DNA of 64,000 nucleotides from Trematomus loennbergii. Lineage: Eukaryota; Chordata; Actinopteri; Perciformes; Nototheniidae. Shown here in pieces: positions 61,001-61,300 of this stretch. Location: the NCBI GenBank assembly GCA_012861695.1, contig JAAOOA010000279.1:262001-326000 (forward strand). The letters run 5' to 3'. Every line of letters begins with the position of its first letter. Positions within the stretch are counted from its first letter, which is position 1. The notes under the pieces were generated by a model. It did not search any database. It was not told the DNA's origin and saw nothing but the letters and a program-made list of their open reading frames with translations. The position numbers and the translations under genes are program-made.

Positions 61001-61300
61001 GCTTAAAAAAAGTCTACATACCTTCTAAAGTGGTTTCAAAGCCGGTCACAGGAAGGCTCTTCCCTTTGTCGTACTGAGCTTGAACGTTGACTTCGTAGCG
61101 GGTGAGAGGGGTGAGGTGAGGGAGGACAGCAGTGAGAGTTTCTCCGGGGACGGACATGGACACATAGTGCCCGTCGTCTCCGTTTTCCGGCCTGAAGCGG
61201 ACCAGGTAGGACTCGACATCTGTGGCGTCCATTTCCCAGGCGGCTCTGAAACTCCTGGAGCCGACCTCAGAGAACGAGAGGTCCCGAGGCTGGGTCAGGC
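74..61300 (-). CDS. col12a1: Collagen XII alpha-1 chain, central part (29 exons, partial at both ends)
   Basis: The gene runs right to left; the 29 exons listed separately sum to 4566 coding bases, about 1520 residues. Seen: five FN3 domains, one VWA domain with a DGSWS MIDAS motif, then nine complete FN3 domains and half of a tenth, joined by GT-AG introns in compatible phases. Known: collagen XII is a secreted homotrimeric FACIT collagen that coats collagen I fibrils in tendon, ligament, fascia and skin; its N-terminal arms are FN3-VWA-FN3-VWA-6xFN3-VWA-10xFN3-VWA-TSPN, followed by short triple helices. Collagen XIV has a single FN3 before its first VWA and about seven between its two VWAs, so it does not fit. 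Inference: the window covers FN3-4 to the middle of FN3-18; promoter and 5' exons lie above 64000, and VWA4, TSPN and collagen exons lie below position 1. Six exons carry net frameshifts and one a compensating pair, so the assembled sequence does not translate end to end. Confidence 0.88.
450..1000. repeat. Pyrimidine-rich tract with a 24-bp minisatellite (731-997, about 11 copies)
   Basis: From about 450 the plus strand is a degenerate run of CATCCCTCCTTC-like words. From 731 to 997 it becomes a near-perfect 24-bp tandem repeat (ACATCCCTTCATCACTCCCT plus CTCT). Because 24 is a multiple of 3 and no stop arises, several frames stay open and give 8-residue peptide repeats; these are not genes. 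It lies in the intron between exons 28 and 29. Confidence 0.93.
1114..1243 (-). CDS. col12a1: Window exon 28: FN3-17, second half
   Basis: 130 bp, phase 0 to phase 1. The acceptor follows a CCCCCAG pyrimidine tract and the donor is GTGAGT. It encodes [19 protein letters not shown], then [14 protein letters not shown] and ends SANGKT. The Leu-x-Pro-x-Thr-x-Tyr motif is the FN3 E-F signature. The last base (A) joins AT of exon 29 to give Asn. Confidence 0.92.
1266..1659 (-). mobile_element. Dispersed repeat, about 390 bp, inverted copy of 41100-41518
   Basis: From AATGTTAGAAAAA to CTATTTTCCCAA this stretch matches, in reverse complement, the region 41100-41518. The other copy carries about 35 extra bases in the middle. 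No clear terminal inverted repeats or target duplication were seen. It begins 22 bp upstream of the acceptor of exon 28. Family unknown. Confidence 0.75.
1660..2909. other. Intron, mostly unique sequence
   Basis: AT-rich intron between exons 28 and 27. No exon-like FN3 frame or recognisable repeat family was seen, apart from short poly-T and AT-rich stretches near 2360-2460. Confidence 0.6.
2910..3049 (-). CDS. col12a1: Window exon 27: FN3-17, first half
   Basis: 140 bp, phase 1 to phase 0, acceptor TTTCAG, donor GTGAGAG. It encodes (K)[18 protein letters not shown], then [18 protein letters not shown] and ends GGEQEV. The FN3 core Trp and the C-strand Tyr are in place. No indel. Confidence 0.92.
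3753..3882 (-). CDS. col12a1: Window exon 26: FN3-16, second half
   Basis: 130 bp, phase 0 to phase 1. It encodes [19 protein letters not shown], then [18 protein letters not shown] and ends DIGKT. The donor is GTCAGT. The acceptor is unusual: the bases before TAG on the minus strand are a TG dinucleotide repeat of about 115 bp, not a normal pyrimidine tract (see 3885-3999). Confidence 0.92.
3885..3999. repeat. CA/TG dinucleotide microsatellite abutting an acceptor
   Basis: Plus-strand (CA)n of about 115 bp with three CG-type interruptions near 3898-3912 and a CC break near 3923. On the minus strand it reads (TG)n ending TGTAG directly at exon 26, so it occupies the whole place of the polypyrimidine tract. 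Confidence 0.97.
4050..4460. mobile_element. Fragments of SINE/LINE-like 3' tails
   Basis: 4073-4130 has an AAGATAAGATAA tail next to a TTTATTTATCCCC motif; 4330-4400 has TTTATTTATAAAGCGC followed by an AAAGACACTTTCC-like stretch. Both motifs recur in the window (7665-7740, 9226-9300, 16150-16210). They look like ends of fish retroelements; family not assigned. Confidence 0.5.
4915..5405. repeat. Two-copy tandem duplication, unit about 246 bp
   Basis: The stretch with TTTGTGTCTGAATTCAAACA and CTGCTGCAGGACTGGGACAT occurs at about 4938 and again at about 5184. Each copy ends in ACATCACTAAATCCCCGCT or its ACGTCACT variant. It lies in the intron between exons 25 and 26. No coding frame was recognised. 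Confidence 0.9.
5540..5600. mobile_element. SINE-like tail fragment
   Basis: Contains CAGCACTTTGGTCTGGAGG followed by TTTTAAAGTGC, the reverse complement of a stretch at 16628-16675. A dispersed repeat end of unknown family. Confidence 0.55.
5643..5781 (-). CDS. col12a1: Window exon 25: FN3-16, first half, with 1-nt deletion
   Basis: 139 bp where most sister exons have 140. Acceptor CCGTAG, donor GTAACA. The upstream frame reads (L)[29 protein letters not shown] and YKVIYSP. The expected end GGLEIV is one frame over. The break lies in or beside GGGG (plus strand) at 5666-5669, so one base appears to be missing there. Read straight, the frame runs past the donor to a stop. Homopolymer error is more likely than a real lesion. 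Confidence 0.85.
5824..6668. mobile_element. Interspersed element, about 850 bp, with internal 37-bp array
   Basis: Near-identical to 21660-22590. Starts AGGTGGAAGTATTGGAGTAC, carries the array at 5939-6340, then a shared unique part with CATCATTTCCTGGTCTTCTC and AGGGAGGTCAGGTACTC, and ends in TTGAGTAAA-type repeats. The TACTTGAGTAAA words mark a family also seen at 33370, 38400, 40040 and 57000. No transposase was seen, so it is non-autonomous if it is a DNA transposon. Confidence 0.8.
5939..6340. repeat. 37-bp minisatellite, about 11 copies
   Basis: The unit joins TACCTGTACTTTCTACTTCT and TACATGTTGAACACAAA. Several copies carry AACCCAAA in place of AACACAAA. Same unit as the array at 21771-22178. 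Confidence 0.95.
6735..6853 (-). pseudogene. Duplicated donor-side end of exon 24 with intron flank
   Basis: 6809-6853 is almost identical to the last 45 bp of exon 24 (7174-7218). It encodes RQSENGKT in the same frame and keeps a GT donor at 6807-6808. The flanking 6735-6808 matches 7045-7173, which has gained a SINE-like tail. There is no acceptor-side half, so it cannot serve as a whole exon. It lies in the intron between exons 24 and 25. Confidence 0.85.
6860..7040. other. T-rich intron sequence
   Basis: Repeated TTTTTCACTTTTT words with ACGACAG, resembling 32395-32470. Probably a dispersed low-complexity repeat; no coding frame is credible. Confidence 0.5.
7174..7303 (-). CDS. col12a1: Window exon 24: FN3-15, second half
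   Basis: 130 bp, phase 0 to phase 1, acceptor AACAG, donor GTAGGT. It encodes [19 protein letters not shown], then [17 protein letters not shown] and ends SENGKT. The last base C joins TG of exon 25 to give Leu. Its 3' end has a partial copy at 6809-6853. Confidence 0.92.
7517..7655 (-). CDS. col12a1: Window exon 23: FN3-15, first half, with 1-nt deletion
   Basis: 139 bp, not 140. It encodes (R)[36 protein letters not shown] and VPAAGG. The final residues PREM before the GTGAGA donor are one frame over. The fault lies in the CCCCC run at 7529-7533 (plus strand), where one base appears lost; read straight, the frame meets TGG TGA at the splice site. Splice sites are intact. Confidence 0.86.
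7665..7745. mobile_element. GATAA tandem tract and retroelement-like tail
   Basis: Eight or so AAGATA/GATAA units are followed by ATGGATCTTTATTAGTCCCC and GTGGGGA. Comparable tails occur at 4073, 30944 and 49040. Typical of the 3' tail of a fish retroelement; family not assigned. Confidence 0.6.
8260..8389 (-). CDS. col12a1: Window exon 22: FN3-14, second half
   Basis: 130 bp, phase 0 to phase 1, acceptor CTTCAG, donor GTAAGA. It encodes [19 protein letters not shown], then [17 protein letters not shown] and ends TENGKT. No indel. Confidence 0.93.
8700..8790. mobile_element. SINE/LINE-like fragment
   Basis: Contains AGTTTATTTGTACAGCACAT followed by AAAGGCAATTCATAAA, the same type of end as 9226-9300. 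Confidence 0.5.
9029..9168 (-). CDS. col12a1: Window exon 21: FN3-14, first half
   Basis: 140 bp, phase 1 to phase 0, acceptor GCTCAG, donor GTAGGA. It encodes (K)[36 protein letters not shown] and [10 protein letters not shown]. An 8-G run on the minus strand (9154-9161) is in frame here. Confidence 0.93.
9226..9330. mobile_element. SINE/LINE-like fragment
   Basis: CAAGTTTATTTATATAGCAC, then a CAAGGCAATTCAAAGTGCTT-type stretch and an A-rich end. Same style of sequence as 16150-16210 and 16628-16675. Confidence 0.6.
9331..10439. other. Intron without recognised features
   Basis: The reading frames here have no family signature, and no splice-flanked FN3 half exon was found. Phase continuity from exon 20 to exon 21 shows that none is missing. 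Confidence 0.65.
10440..10568 (-). CDS. col12a1: Window exon 20: FN3-13, second half, with 1-nt deletion
   Basis: 129 bp where sister exons have 130. Acceptor TCACAG, donor GTAAGA. It opens [11 protein letters not shown]. The conserved [18 protein letters not shown] and the end SGEGQT are one frame over, so one base is missing near 10535-10536. Both halves are otherwise well conserved. Confidence 0.86.
10800..11760. repeat. Degenerate tandem repeat, about five copies
   Basis: The phrase CATTCCCAAAGTGGACATTT, or a variant, recurs near 10815, 11087, 11271, 11567 and 11730. Between copies AGTTACAGCAAGACCACCTG and CTCAACCGTCACTACACTTC recur. The spacing of 160-300 bp shows internal deletions. 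It includes a short CCCTAA run at 11437-11458. Confidence 0.85.
12198..12280. repeat. Perfect inverted repeat: 39-bp arms, 5-bp loop
   Basis: Left arm 12198-12236 (starts CGATCTGAGGAAATACTC), loop GTCAT 12237-12241, right arm 12242-12280. The arms are exact reverse complements. It could fold as a hairpin in RNA or extrude in DNA; origin discussed in the findings. Confidence 0.97.
12281..13820. other. Intron without recognised features
   Basis: AT-rich sequence between the hairpin and the LINE remnant. 13580-13800 resembles 31760-31960 (AAAATAGTGCA and CTATATACA words) and may be a retroelement fragment. No exon was found. Confidence 0.55.
13985..14262 (+). pseudogene. LINE reverse-transcriptase remnant with a YADD box
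   Basis: On the plus strand, 14205-14250 translates as [14 protein letters not shown], the reverse-transcriptase catalytic motif C of LINE elements. About 190 bp upstream, 14005-14045 gives a decayed copy, [11 protein letters not shown], after a similar TKL lead-in. Both are in short frames that end in stops, so this is a dead retrotransposon fragment, internally duplicated or two insertions side by side. L1/Tx1-like by motif only. Confidence 0.72.
14305..14443 (-). CDS. col12a1: Window exon 19: FN3-13, first half, with 1-nt deletion and stop
   Basis: 139 bp, not 140. Acceptor TCCCAG, donor GTGAGT. It encodes (L)[18 protein letters not shown] (with an N-A-T glycosylation sequon), [13 protein letters not shown], then a TAA stop. 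One base is missing beside the T run at 14343-14347; downstream, [13 protein letters not shown] is one frame over. The stop is a product of the indel. Confidence 0.86.
14505..14570. repeat. GAT/ATG trinucleotide-like low-complexity tract
   Basis: Imperfect GATGGTGATGATGATGAT run on the plus strand, intronic. Confidence 0.85.
14571..16140. other. Intron without recognised exons
   Basis: AT-rich. It contains short repeats such as the ATGCTAAC words at 15350-15375. No FN3-like frame and no RNA gene was seen. Confidence 0.55.
16145..16215. mobile_element. SINE/LINE-like fragment
   Basis: An AATAATAATAATC tract, then TTTATTTGTATAGCACC and CAAAGTGCTTCACAT; a common fish dispersed-repeat end. Confidence 0.6.
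16320..16453 (-). CDS. col12a1: Window exon 18: FN3-12, second half, with 1-nt insertion
   Basis: 134 bp; phase 0 to 1 needs 133. Acceptor CCTCAG, donor GTAAGC. It encodes [19 protein letters not shown], then [18 protein letters not shown] and LMGDT. Dropping one base of the CC at 16327-16328 (plus strand) gives a phase-1 end ...RT(L), which joins TG of exon 19. The exact position of the extra base is inferred. Confidence 0.82.
16600..16725. mobile_element. SINE-like fragment
   Basis: CCAACTTTATTTATATAGCA, then ACTTTAAAACCTCCAGACC and AAAGTGCTGTACAGAGAG; the reverse complement of its core is at 5555-5590. Confidence 0.6.
16741..16925. repeat. Purine-rich GA tract
   Basis: Degenerate GAAGAAGGAGAAGACGAAG repeats on the plus strand. 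They open acidic (Asp/Glu/Lys) reading frames by composition alone, which are not genes. Confidence 0.9.
17651..18881. mobile_element. Transposon-like element expanded by an internal minisatellite
   Basis: 17651-17873 matches, in reverse complement, 55514-55712 (shared CTGAAACTTTCAGAGTCTC and CTAATGGTTACACAAG). 18855-18881 (GATTTTGCATAATAGGTGACC) matches the right end of the elements at 19243-19976 and 41804-42299. Between them lies the array at 17862-18853. The right flank reads TTGA where the other copies have TTAA. Left end not located. Confidence 0.7.
17862..18853. repeat. 37-bp minisatellite, about 27 copies
   Basis: The unit joins GGGACACATGTTGATGTAGA and AGAGACATGAAGAAGAG. Copies are almost identical; two near 18025-18070 are 1-2 bp short. 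No stop codon arises in any of the three minus-strand frames, so frames of 330 to 490 codons run through it with a 37-residue period. It lies in the intron between exons 17 and 18. Confidence 0.97.
19049..19188 (-). CDS. col12a1: Window exon 17: FN3-12, first half, with compensating indels
   Basis: 140 bp, phase 1 to phase 0, acceptor CTCAG, donor GTAAGT. It encodes (D)[18 protein letters not shown], then RTPLAAWRP, then [19 protein letters not shown]. The FN3 core Trp normally sits four residues after the SF pair. Here it appears only if one base is removed near 19123-19129 and one added at the GGGG of 19106-19109, giving W-Q-H-G-A-P-D. Total length is unchanged. The frame then stays open through the donor into the intron (see findings). 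Confidence 0.87.
19239..19980. mobile_element. DNA transposon-like element with terminal inverted repeats and TTAA flanks
   Basis: Starts AGGTCTCTCTATCATGC at 19243 and ends GCATGATAGGAGACCT at 19976. These are inverted repeats with a single 1-base difference, and TTAA stands on both sides (19239-19242, 19977-19980). TTAA target sites are typical of piggyBac and Kolobok transposons. The interior, 734 bp in all, has no transposase, so it is non-autonomous. It shares 19600-19976 with 41900-42299. It ends 25 bp from the donor side of exon 16. Confidence 0.85.
20005..20134 (-). CDS. col12a1: Window exon 16: FN3-11, second half
   Basis: 130 bp, phase 0 to phase 1, acceptor CTGCAG, donor GTCAGA. 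It encodes [19 protein letters not shown], then [14 protein letters not shown] and [10 protein letters not shown]. The last base G joins AT of exon 17 to give Asp. No indel. Confidence 0.93.
20135..21170. other. Intron with a GC-richer block (20500-20760)
   Basis: 20500-20760 is less AT-rich than its surroundings and holds a 92-codon minus-strand frame without any recognised domain. It could be a conserved noncoding element or an unknown repeat. The rest shows nothing notable. Confidence 0.4.
21170..21450. repeat. Two-copy degenerate tandem repeat, period about 185 bp
   Basis: ATTTCTCAATGAAAACGATC and AAATCTGGTGCATTTG at about 21180-21240 recur in similar form (ATTTCTCAGTGAAAACGTTC) at about 21363-21425. 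Confidence 0.75.
21483..21617 (-). CDS. col12a1: Window exon 15: FN3-11, first half, with 1-nt insertion
   Basis: 135 bp; phase 1 to 0 needs 134. Acceptor CCTCAG, donor GTGAGC. It encodes (L)[36 protein letters not shown] and KPDG. The observed tail RPEG is out of phase with exon 16. Removing the A at minus-strand position 21495 gives KPDGDLKE, which ends exactly in phase 0. Confidence 0.85.
21660..22590. mobile_element. Interspersed element, about 930 bp, twin of 5824-6668
   Basis: Starts GAGGTGGGAAGTAGTGGAGC, carries the 37-bp array at 21771-22178, then the same unique part as its twin, and ends with CTACTTGAGTAAAGGATGTG near 22565. As with its twin, it begins about 43 bp upstream of the acceptor of an FN3 first-half exon (exon 15). 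Confidence 0.8.
21771..22178. repeat. 37-bp minisatellite, 11 copies
   Basis: Same unit as 5939-6340, but with its own variants (ACACTTTG in place of ACATGTTG, and one 36-bp copy), so the two arrays have changed independently. Confidence 0.95.
22591..23656. other. Intron, with a possible dispersed repeat at 23260-23460
   Basis: 23260-23460 is GC-richer, with GATTGGTC and CCAATAGGAGCG words and a G run at 23441-23453, in the style of fish dispersed elements. No exon was seen. Confidence 0.45.
23657..23786 (-). CDS. col12a1: Window exon 14: FN3-10, second half
   Basis: 130 bp, phase 0 to phase 1, acceptor GTGCAG, donor GTGAGT. It encodes [19 protein letters not shown], then [18 protein letters not shown] and EGTGVT. 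No indel. Confidence 0.93.
24860..25460. repeat. Degenerate tandem repeat, four copies of 135-185 bp
   Basis: GCTGACATTGTGGGGAC, or a variant, occurs at about 24870, 25005, 25195 and 25378, each followed by a TTATGGGGACT motif and an AAAATACTGGTAC-like phrase. It lies in the intron between exons 13 and 14. Confidence 0.85.
25576..25721 (-). CDS. col12a1: Window exon 13: FN3-10, first half
   Basis: 146 bp, phase 1 to phase 0, acceptor TCTCAG, donor GTAGAG. It encodes (L)[36 protein letters not shown] and [15 protein letters not shown] is an N-glycosylation sequon. Two codons longer than most sister exons. Confidence 0.93.
25730..27560. other. Intron without recognised features
   Basis: AT-rich sequence with short A runs. 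Several 60-70 codon frames have no signature. No repeat shared with the rest of the window was spotted. Confidence 0.5.
27568..27690 (-). repeat. Single copy of the 72-bp repeat unit with element flank (inverted)
   Basis: CACTTCACGTCACCACGCTA, AGCTAAAGGTGGCTAATG and TTGGGCGTGATGACGTTTAC match, in reverse complement, the unit at 34861-35390 and its left flank. Confidence 0.75.
28259..28388 (-). CDS. col12a1: Window exon 12: FN3-9, second half
   Basis: 130 bp, phase 0 to phase 1, acceptor TTTCAG, donor GTAAGT. It encodes [19 protein letters not shown], then [15 protein letters not shown] and EPLKGTETT. No indel. Confidence 0.93.
28577..29858. repeat. 57-bp minisatellite, about 22 copies
   Basis: The unit joins TGATGTTCAGGTGTATATCA, GTATGTAGTGTCTCTACTTT and AAAGAGTCCTCTCCTGC. 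57 is divisible by 3, so frames of about 160 codons with a 19-residue period stay open on the plus strand; these are not genes. Some copies lack one base (near 28861, 28980 and 29708). It lies in the intron between exons 11 and 12. Confidence 0.97.
29870..31355. other. Intron with retroelement-like scraps
   Basis: 30944-30990 resembles a retroelement tail (ATCACTTTATCCCCGGAGG). 31110-31300 has AT-rich words shared with 31960-32130. Otherwise nothing was recognised. Confidence 0.5.
31358..31421 (-). pseudogene. Duplicated donor-side end of exon 11
   Basis: 31372-31421 matches the last 50 bp of exon 11 (31469-31518) with about seven differences, and keeps the GTGAGAG donor and intron start. 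The offset is 97 bp. With no acceptor-side half it cannot act as a full exon. Confidence 0.85.
31469..31611 (-). CDS. col12a1: Window exon 11: FN3-9, first half
   Basis: 143 bp, phase 1 to phase 0, acceptor CTTCAG, donor GTGAGA. It encodes (G)[37 protein letters not shown] and [10 protein letters not shown]. This is the first FN3 after the VWA domain; the joining codon G|GA follows KGP of exon 10. Confidence 0.94.
31740..32290. mobile_element. Retroelement-like fragments
   Basis: 31750-31960 has AAGGCCTTTATTGTCATGTG and downstream words that recur at 13620-13800. 32090-32260 holds GCACTATTT, TGCTCTGTTGGAGGAG and TTGAATCTTGAATCTTGAA, a typical tailed fish repeat. Family not assigned. Confidence 0.55.
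33370..33545. repeat. Array of CTACTTGAGTAAAGGATGTG units
   Basis: Six or so copies, 24-28 bp apart, of TACTTCTACTTGAGTAAAGG with GATGTGTG spacers. Same words as the right end of the 21660-22590 element. It ends about 28 bp from the donor of exon 10. Confidence 0.85.
33573..33719 (-). CDS. col12a1: Window exon 10: VWA3, fourth exon
   Basis: 147 bp, phase 1 to phase 1, acceptor TCTCAG, donor GTAGGA. It encodes (G)[37 protein letters not shown] and [11 protein letters not shown]: the last strand and C-terminal helix of a VWA domain. The Cys probably pairs with the Cys in KCKTT of exon 7, as in related collagen VWA domains. Confidence 0.95.
33948..34112 (-). CDS. col12a1: Window exon 9: VWA3, third exon
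   Basis: 165 bp, phase 1 to phase 1, acceptor CACAG, donor GTACGT. It encodes (G)[18 protein letters not shown], then [18 protein letters not shown] and the end [15 protein letters not shown] is the third metal-site segment of VWA domains, with the conserved Asp. Confidence 0.95.
34155..34228. repeat. CTAT/CTCTAT microsatellite
   Basis: (CTCTCTAT)n passing into (CTAT)n on the plus strand, intronic. Confidence 0.95.
34487..34606 (-). CDS. col12a1: Window exon 8: VWA3, second exon
   Basis: 120 bp, phase 1 to phase 1, acceptor CTTCAG, donor GTACGT. It encodes (A)[18 protein letters not shown], then [19 protein letters not shown] and MT. Thr in the GGNT motif is the second MIDAS segment. Confidence 0.95.
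34660..35392. mobile_element. Interspersed element with a 72-bp array (inverted match at 60600-60930)
   Basis: 34690-34860 (TTAGCCTGAAATAAGG, TGGTTGCTAACAAGTGTCTA and AAATGAGACGACTAAACGTC) matches 60740-60930 in reverse complement, and the 72-bp units follow in both. Ends are not clear. Confidence 0.75.
34861..35390. repeat. 72-bp minisatellite, about 7.4 copies
   Basis: The unit joins CCCAACATTAGCCACCTTTA, GCTTAGCGGTGGTGACATGA and AGTCATGTGACCGTGCTGTA, then GTTCCTTTATAG. Variants alternate ACATGAAG with ACGTGAAG, and CCACC with CCGCC or CCTCC. Confidence 0.97.
35506..35655 (-). CDS. col12a1: Window exon 7: VWA3, first exon (MIDAS DGSWS)
   Basis: 150 bp, phase 1 to phase 1, acceptor CTGCAG, donor GTAATA. 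It encodes (G)[18 protein letters not shown], then [18 protein letters not shown] and [13 protein letters not shown]. The D-G-S-W-S sequence is the metal-ion-dependent adhesion site of VWA domains, so metal binding looks intact. With exons 8 to 10 this gives a domain of about 190 residues, the usual length. Confidence 0.96.
35656..36630. other. Intron, no recognised exon
   Basis: A 136-codon minus-strand frame (35787-36197) has no family signature and overlaps low-complexity sequence; probably chance or repeat-derived. Confidence 0.5.
36631..37382. repeat. 57-bp minisatellite, about 13 copies (second locus)
   Basis: Same unit and same strand as 28577-29858. Here some copies carry AAAGTGTGCTCTCC or AAAGAGTGCTCTCC, which the first array lacks. 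It lies in the intron between exons 6 and 7. Confidence 0.97.
37520..38030. mobile_element. Two adjacent MITE-like inverted-repeat elements
   Basis: 37808-37840 (CACGTTTCTTCAAAGCC, CAGACTCC) and 37983-38014 (GGAGTCTGGTGGCTTTGAAG) are inverted repeats about 200 bp apart. A diverged copy starts at 37521 with ATCCACGTTTCTTCAAAGCC and ends near 37740. A third, partial, copy is at 62090-62225. Confidence 0.7.
38200..39295 (-). mobile_element. Interspersed element with a 33-bp array
   Basis: 38200-38430 matches 57205-57420 in reverse complement (for example AATGCAGGACTTTTACTGTA, CAGAGTATTCCTACACTCTG). The array follows, and the element closes with CTCCCACCTCTG at 39282-39293. Confidence 0.82.
38418..39285. 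repeat. 33-bp minisatellite, about 26 copies
   Basis: The unit joins GTACTTCTACTTTTACTCAA and GTACAAGATCTGA. Variants have GTTAATAAAG in place of TTTACTCAAG. Being 33 bp it keeps frames open on both strands with an 11-residue period, which is not coding. Confidence 0.96.
39630..39700. mobile_element. SINE/LINE-like tail
   Basis: GCATTAGGAAAAGCGCTATA, then CAAATCCCATC and (TTA)n. Similar tails are at 7095-7140 and 45070-45145. Confidence 0.65.
40035..40300. mobile_element. Fragment of the TACTCAAGTA-type element
   Basis: ACATTTACTCAAGTATGATG, TTTACTCAAGTACTGTACTT and a second, similar half with TACTTGTACTCTACCACG. No array. Related by sequence words to the elements at 38200 and 57000. Confidence 0.6.
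41100..41518 (+). mobile_element. Dispersed repeat, about 420 bp, inverted copy of 1266-1659
   Basis: Shares CTCTTCCAATATCAGAG-like, GACAGGATGTATGATTACCT and GACTGTTTGAGGCATATGAT segments with the other copy. It has about 35 extra bases (41344-41380). It ends about 80 bp from the donor of exon 6. Confidence 0.75.
41598..41722 (-). CDS. col12a1: Window exon 6: FN3-8 second half and linker to VWA3
   Basis: 125 bp, phase 2 to phase 1, acceptor CCTCAG, donor GTAAAA. It encodes (R)[18 protein letters not shown], then [15 protein letters not shown] (N-T-T sequon) and DSPPVDPS, a Pro/Asp-rich linker that joins IKCKTT of exon 7. Confidence 0.92.
41804..42303. mobile_element. TTAA-type DNA element, second copy
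   Basis: Shares about 380 bp with 19600-19976, including CAGGTTAGCTCTGAGTGTTA and CAAATCTGGATCAGCTCCG. It ends GCATAATAGGAGACC before TTAA (42300-42303). The left end AAGGTCTCCTAA at 41803 lacks a clear TTAA. Confidence 0.75.
42310..43029. other. Intron without recognised features
   Basis: Ordinary AT-rich sequence; no repeat shared within the window was recognised. Confidence 0.5.
43030..43222 (-). CDS. col12a1: Window exon 5: FN3-8, first part
   Basis: 193 bp, phase 1 to phase 2, acceptor TTTCAG, donor GTAAGC. It encodes (L)[55 protein letters not shown] and NTVVLEEL. It extends further into the domain than the first-half exons of FN3-9 to 18, so its internal intron is at a different place. 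Confidence 0.94.
43680..44345. repeat. Degenerate tandem repeat with short CCCTAA runs, three copies
   Basis: GAGAAGTGACCCTAACCCTA at about 43806 and 44065, and AAGTGACCCTAAACAAG at about 44235, are each followed by ACACATCCATTAG or a variant and by GCCCAAAAGTTAA or a variant. A further relative lies at 49200-49450. Confidence 0.8.
44664..45415. mobile_element. Terminal-inverted-repeat element, about 750 bp
   Basis: 44666-44732 (AACACTTTATATTAAGGTAC, ACCATCAACTAGTTGTTAAT) and 45348-45413 are imperfect inverted repeats of about 65 bp. The interior holds other repeat tails (45055-45145 and 45280-45345). No transposase was seen. Target duplication not resolved. Confidence 0.8.
45515..45781 (-). 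CDS. col12a1: Window exon 4: FN3-7 (single exon)
   Basis: 267 bp, phase 1 to phase 1, acceptor TTCTCAG, donor GTACGT. It encodes (A)[70 protein letters not shown] and [19 protein letters not shown] complete FN3 domain. Confidence 0.94.
45890..45945. repeat. TTTA/TTCA tetranucleotide tract
   Basis: ATTTATTTATTCATTCATTC and further TTTA units; intronic low complexity. Confidence 0.9.
45946..48190. other. Intron with a possible dispersed element (46700-47060)
   Basis: 46700-47060 is GC-richer at its left (CGTGACGTCACTGGGCCC) and ends in a G run at 47039-47046; it looks like a fish dispersed repeat but has no second copy here. The rest is AT-rich with no exon. Confidence 0.45.
48191..48460 (-). 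CDS. col12a1: Window exon 3: FN3-6 (single exon)
   Basis: 270 bp, phase 1 to phase 1, acceptor TTTCAG, donor GTAAGA. It encodes (E)[71 protein letters not shown] and [19 protein letters not shown] complete FN3 domain. Confidence 0.95.
53400..53475. mobile_element. Fragment of a dispersed repeat end
   Basis: GGCCCCCGGGCCGTAGTTTG followed by GACACCTC resembles the terminus of common fish interspersed repeats. Only one end was recognised. Confidence 0.4.
55514..55716 (-). mobile_element. Left-part copy of the 17651 element (inverted)
   Basis: Reverse complement of 17651-17873, including GAGACTCTGAAAGTTTCAG, CAAAGATTCTCTCTCTTTTT and a C run at 55676-55693. It lacks the 37-bp array. Confidence 0.78.
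55718..55860 (+). mobile_element. hAT-like terminus (one end only)
   Basis: Starts CAGTGGCTCTCAACTGGTCA, the style of a hAT/Charlie terminal repeat, exactly where similarity to the 17651 element stops. The other end was not found, so the right limit is arbitrary. Confidence 0.5.
56925..57425 (+). mobile_element. Interspersed element with a 33-bp array, inverted copy of 38200-39295
   Basis: AGGAAGAAGTACTTAGATTG at the left, an array of about six CTCAGATCTTGTACTTGAGT units (57008-57208), then a unique part matching 38200-38430 in reverse complement. Much shorter array than the other copy. Confidence 0.82.
58999..59222. repeat. 72-bp minisatellite, about 3 copies
   Basis: Same unit and orientation as 34861-35390. 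Interrupted at its right by the hAT element at 59228; the array word CCTAATG resumes at 59871 and is followed by TTAGC. Confidence 0.93.
59220..59878. mobile_element. Non-autonomous hAT element with 8-bp target-site duplication
   Basis: Element 59228-59870 (643 bp). Left end CAGGGGTACTCAAACTTTTT; reverse complement of the right end CAGGGCTTCTCAAACTCC. The flanks are GCCTAATG at 59220-59227 and 59871-59878, an exact 8-bp duplication, as hAT elements make. No transposase frame. It sits at the end of a 72-bp repeat array. Confidence 0.92.
60190..60266. mobile_element. Retroelement-like tail next to exon 2
   Basis: ATTAGGATCAATAAAGTACT followed by TTATTTTATCTTTATC; its end coincides with the donor region of exon 2 (60267). 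Confidence 0.5.
60268..60543 (-). CDS. col12a1: Window exon 2: FN3-5 (single exon)
   Basis: 276 bp, phase 1 to phase 1, acceptor TTGCAG, donor GTAAAG. It encodes (E)[71 protein letters not shown] and [19 protein letters not shown] complete FN3 domain. Confidence 0.95.
60600..60935 (-). mobile_element. Inverted copy of the 34660 element with a single 72-bp unit
   Basis: GGGCTATAAAGGAACTACTG, CACGTCACCACCGCTAAGCT and TTAGTCGTCTCATTTAGAC match 34700-34930 in reverse complement. It lies in the 478-bp intron between exons 1 and 2. Confidence 0.8.
61022..61300 (-). CDS. col12a1: Window exon 1: FN3-4 (single exon)
   Basis: 279 bp, phase 1 to phase 1, acceptor CTGCAG, donor GTATGT. It encodes [71 protein letters not shown] and [19 protein letters not shown]. 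It is the most 5' exon in the window. The numbering assumes the usual six FN3 domains between VWA2 and VWA3, with the first beyond 64000. Confidence 0.93.

Noticed and set aside
74..61300. Collagen XIV or XX as the gene identity
   Set aside because: Both have too few FN3 domains next to a VWA; at least five before and ten after matches collagen XII only.
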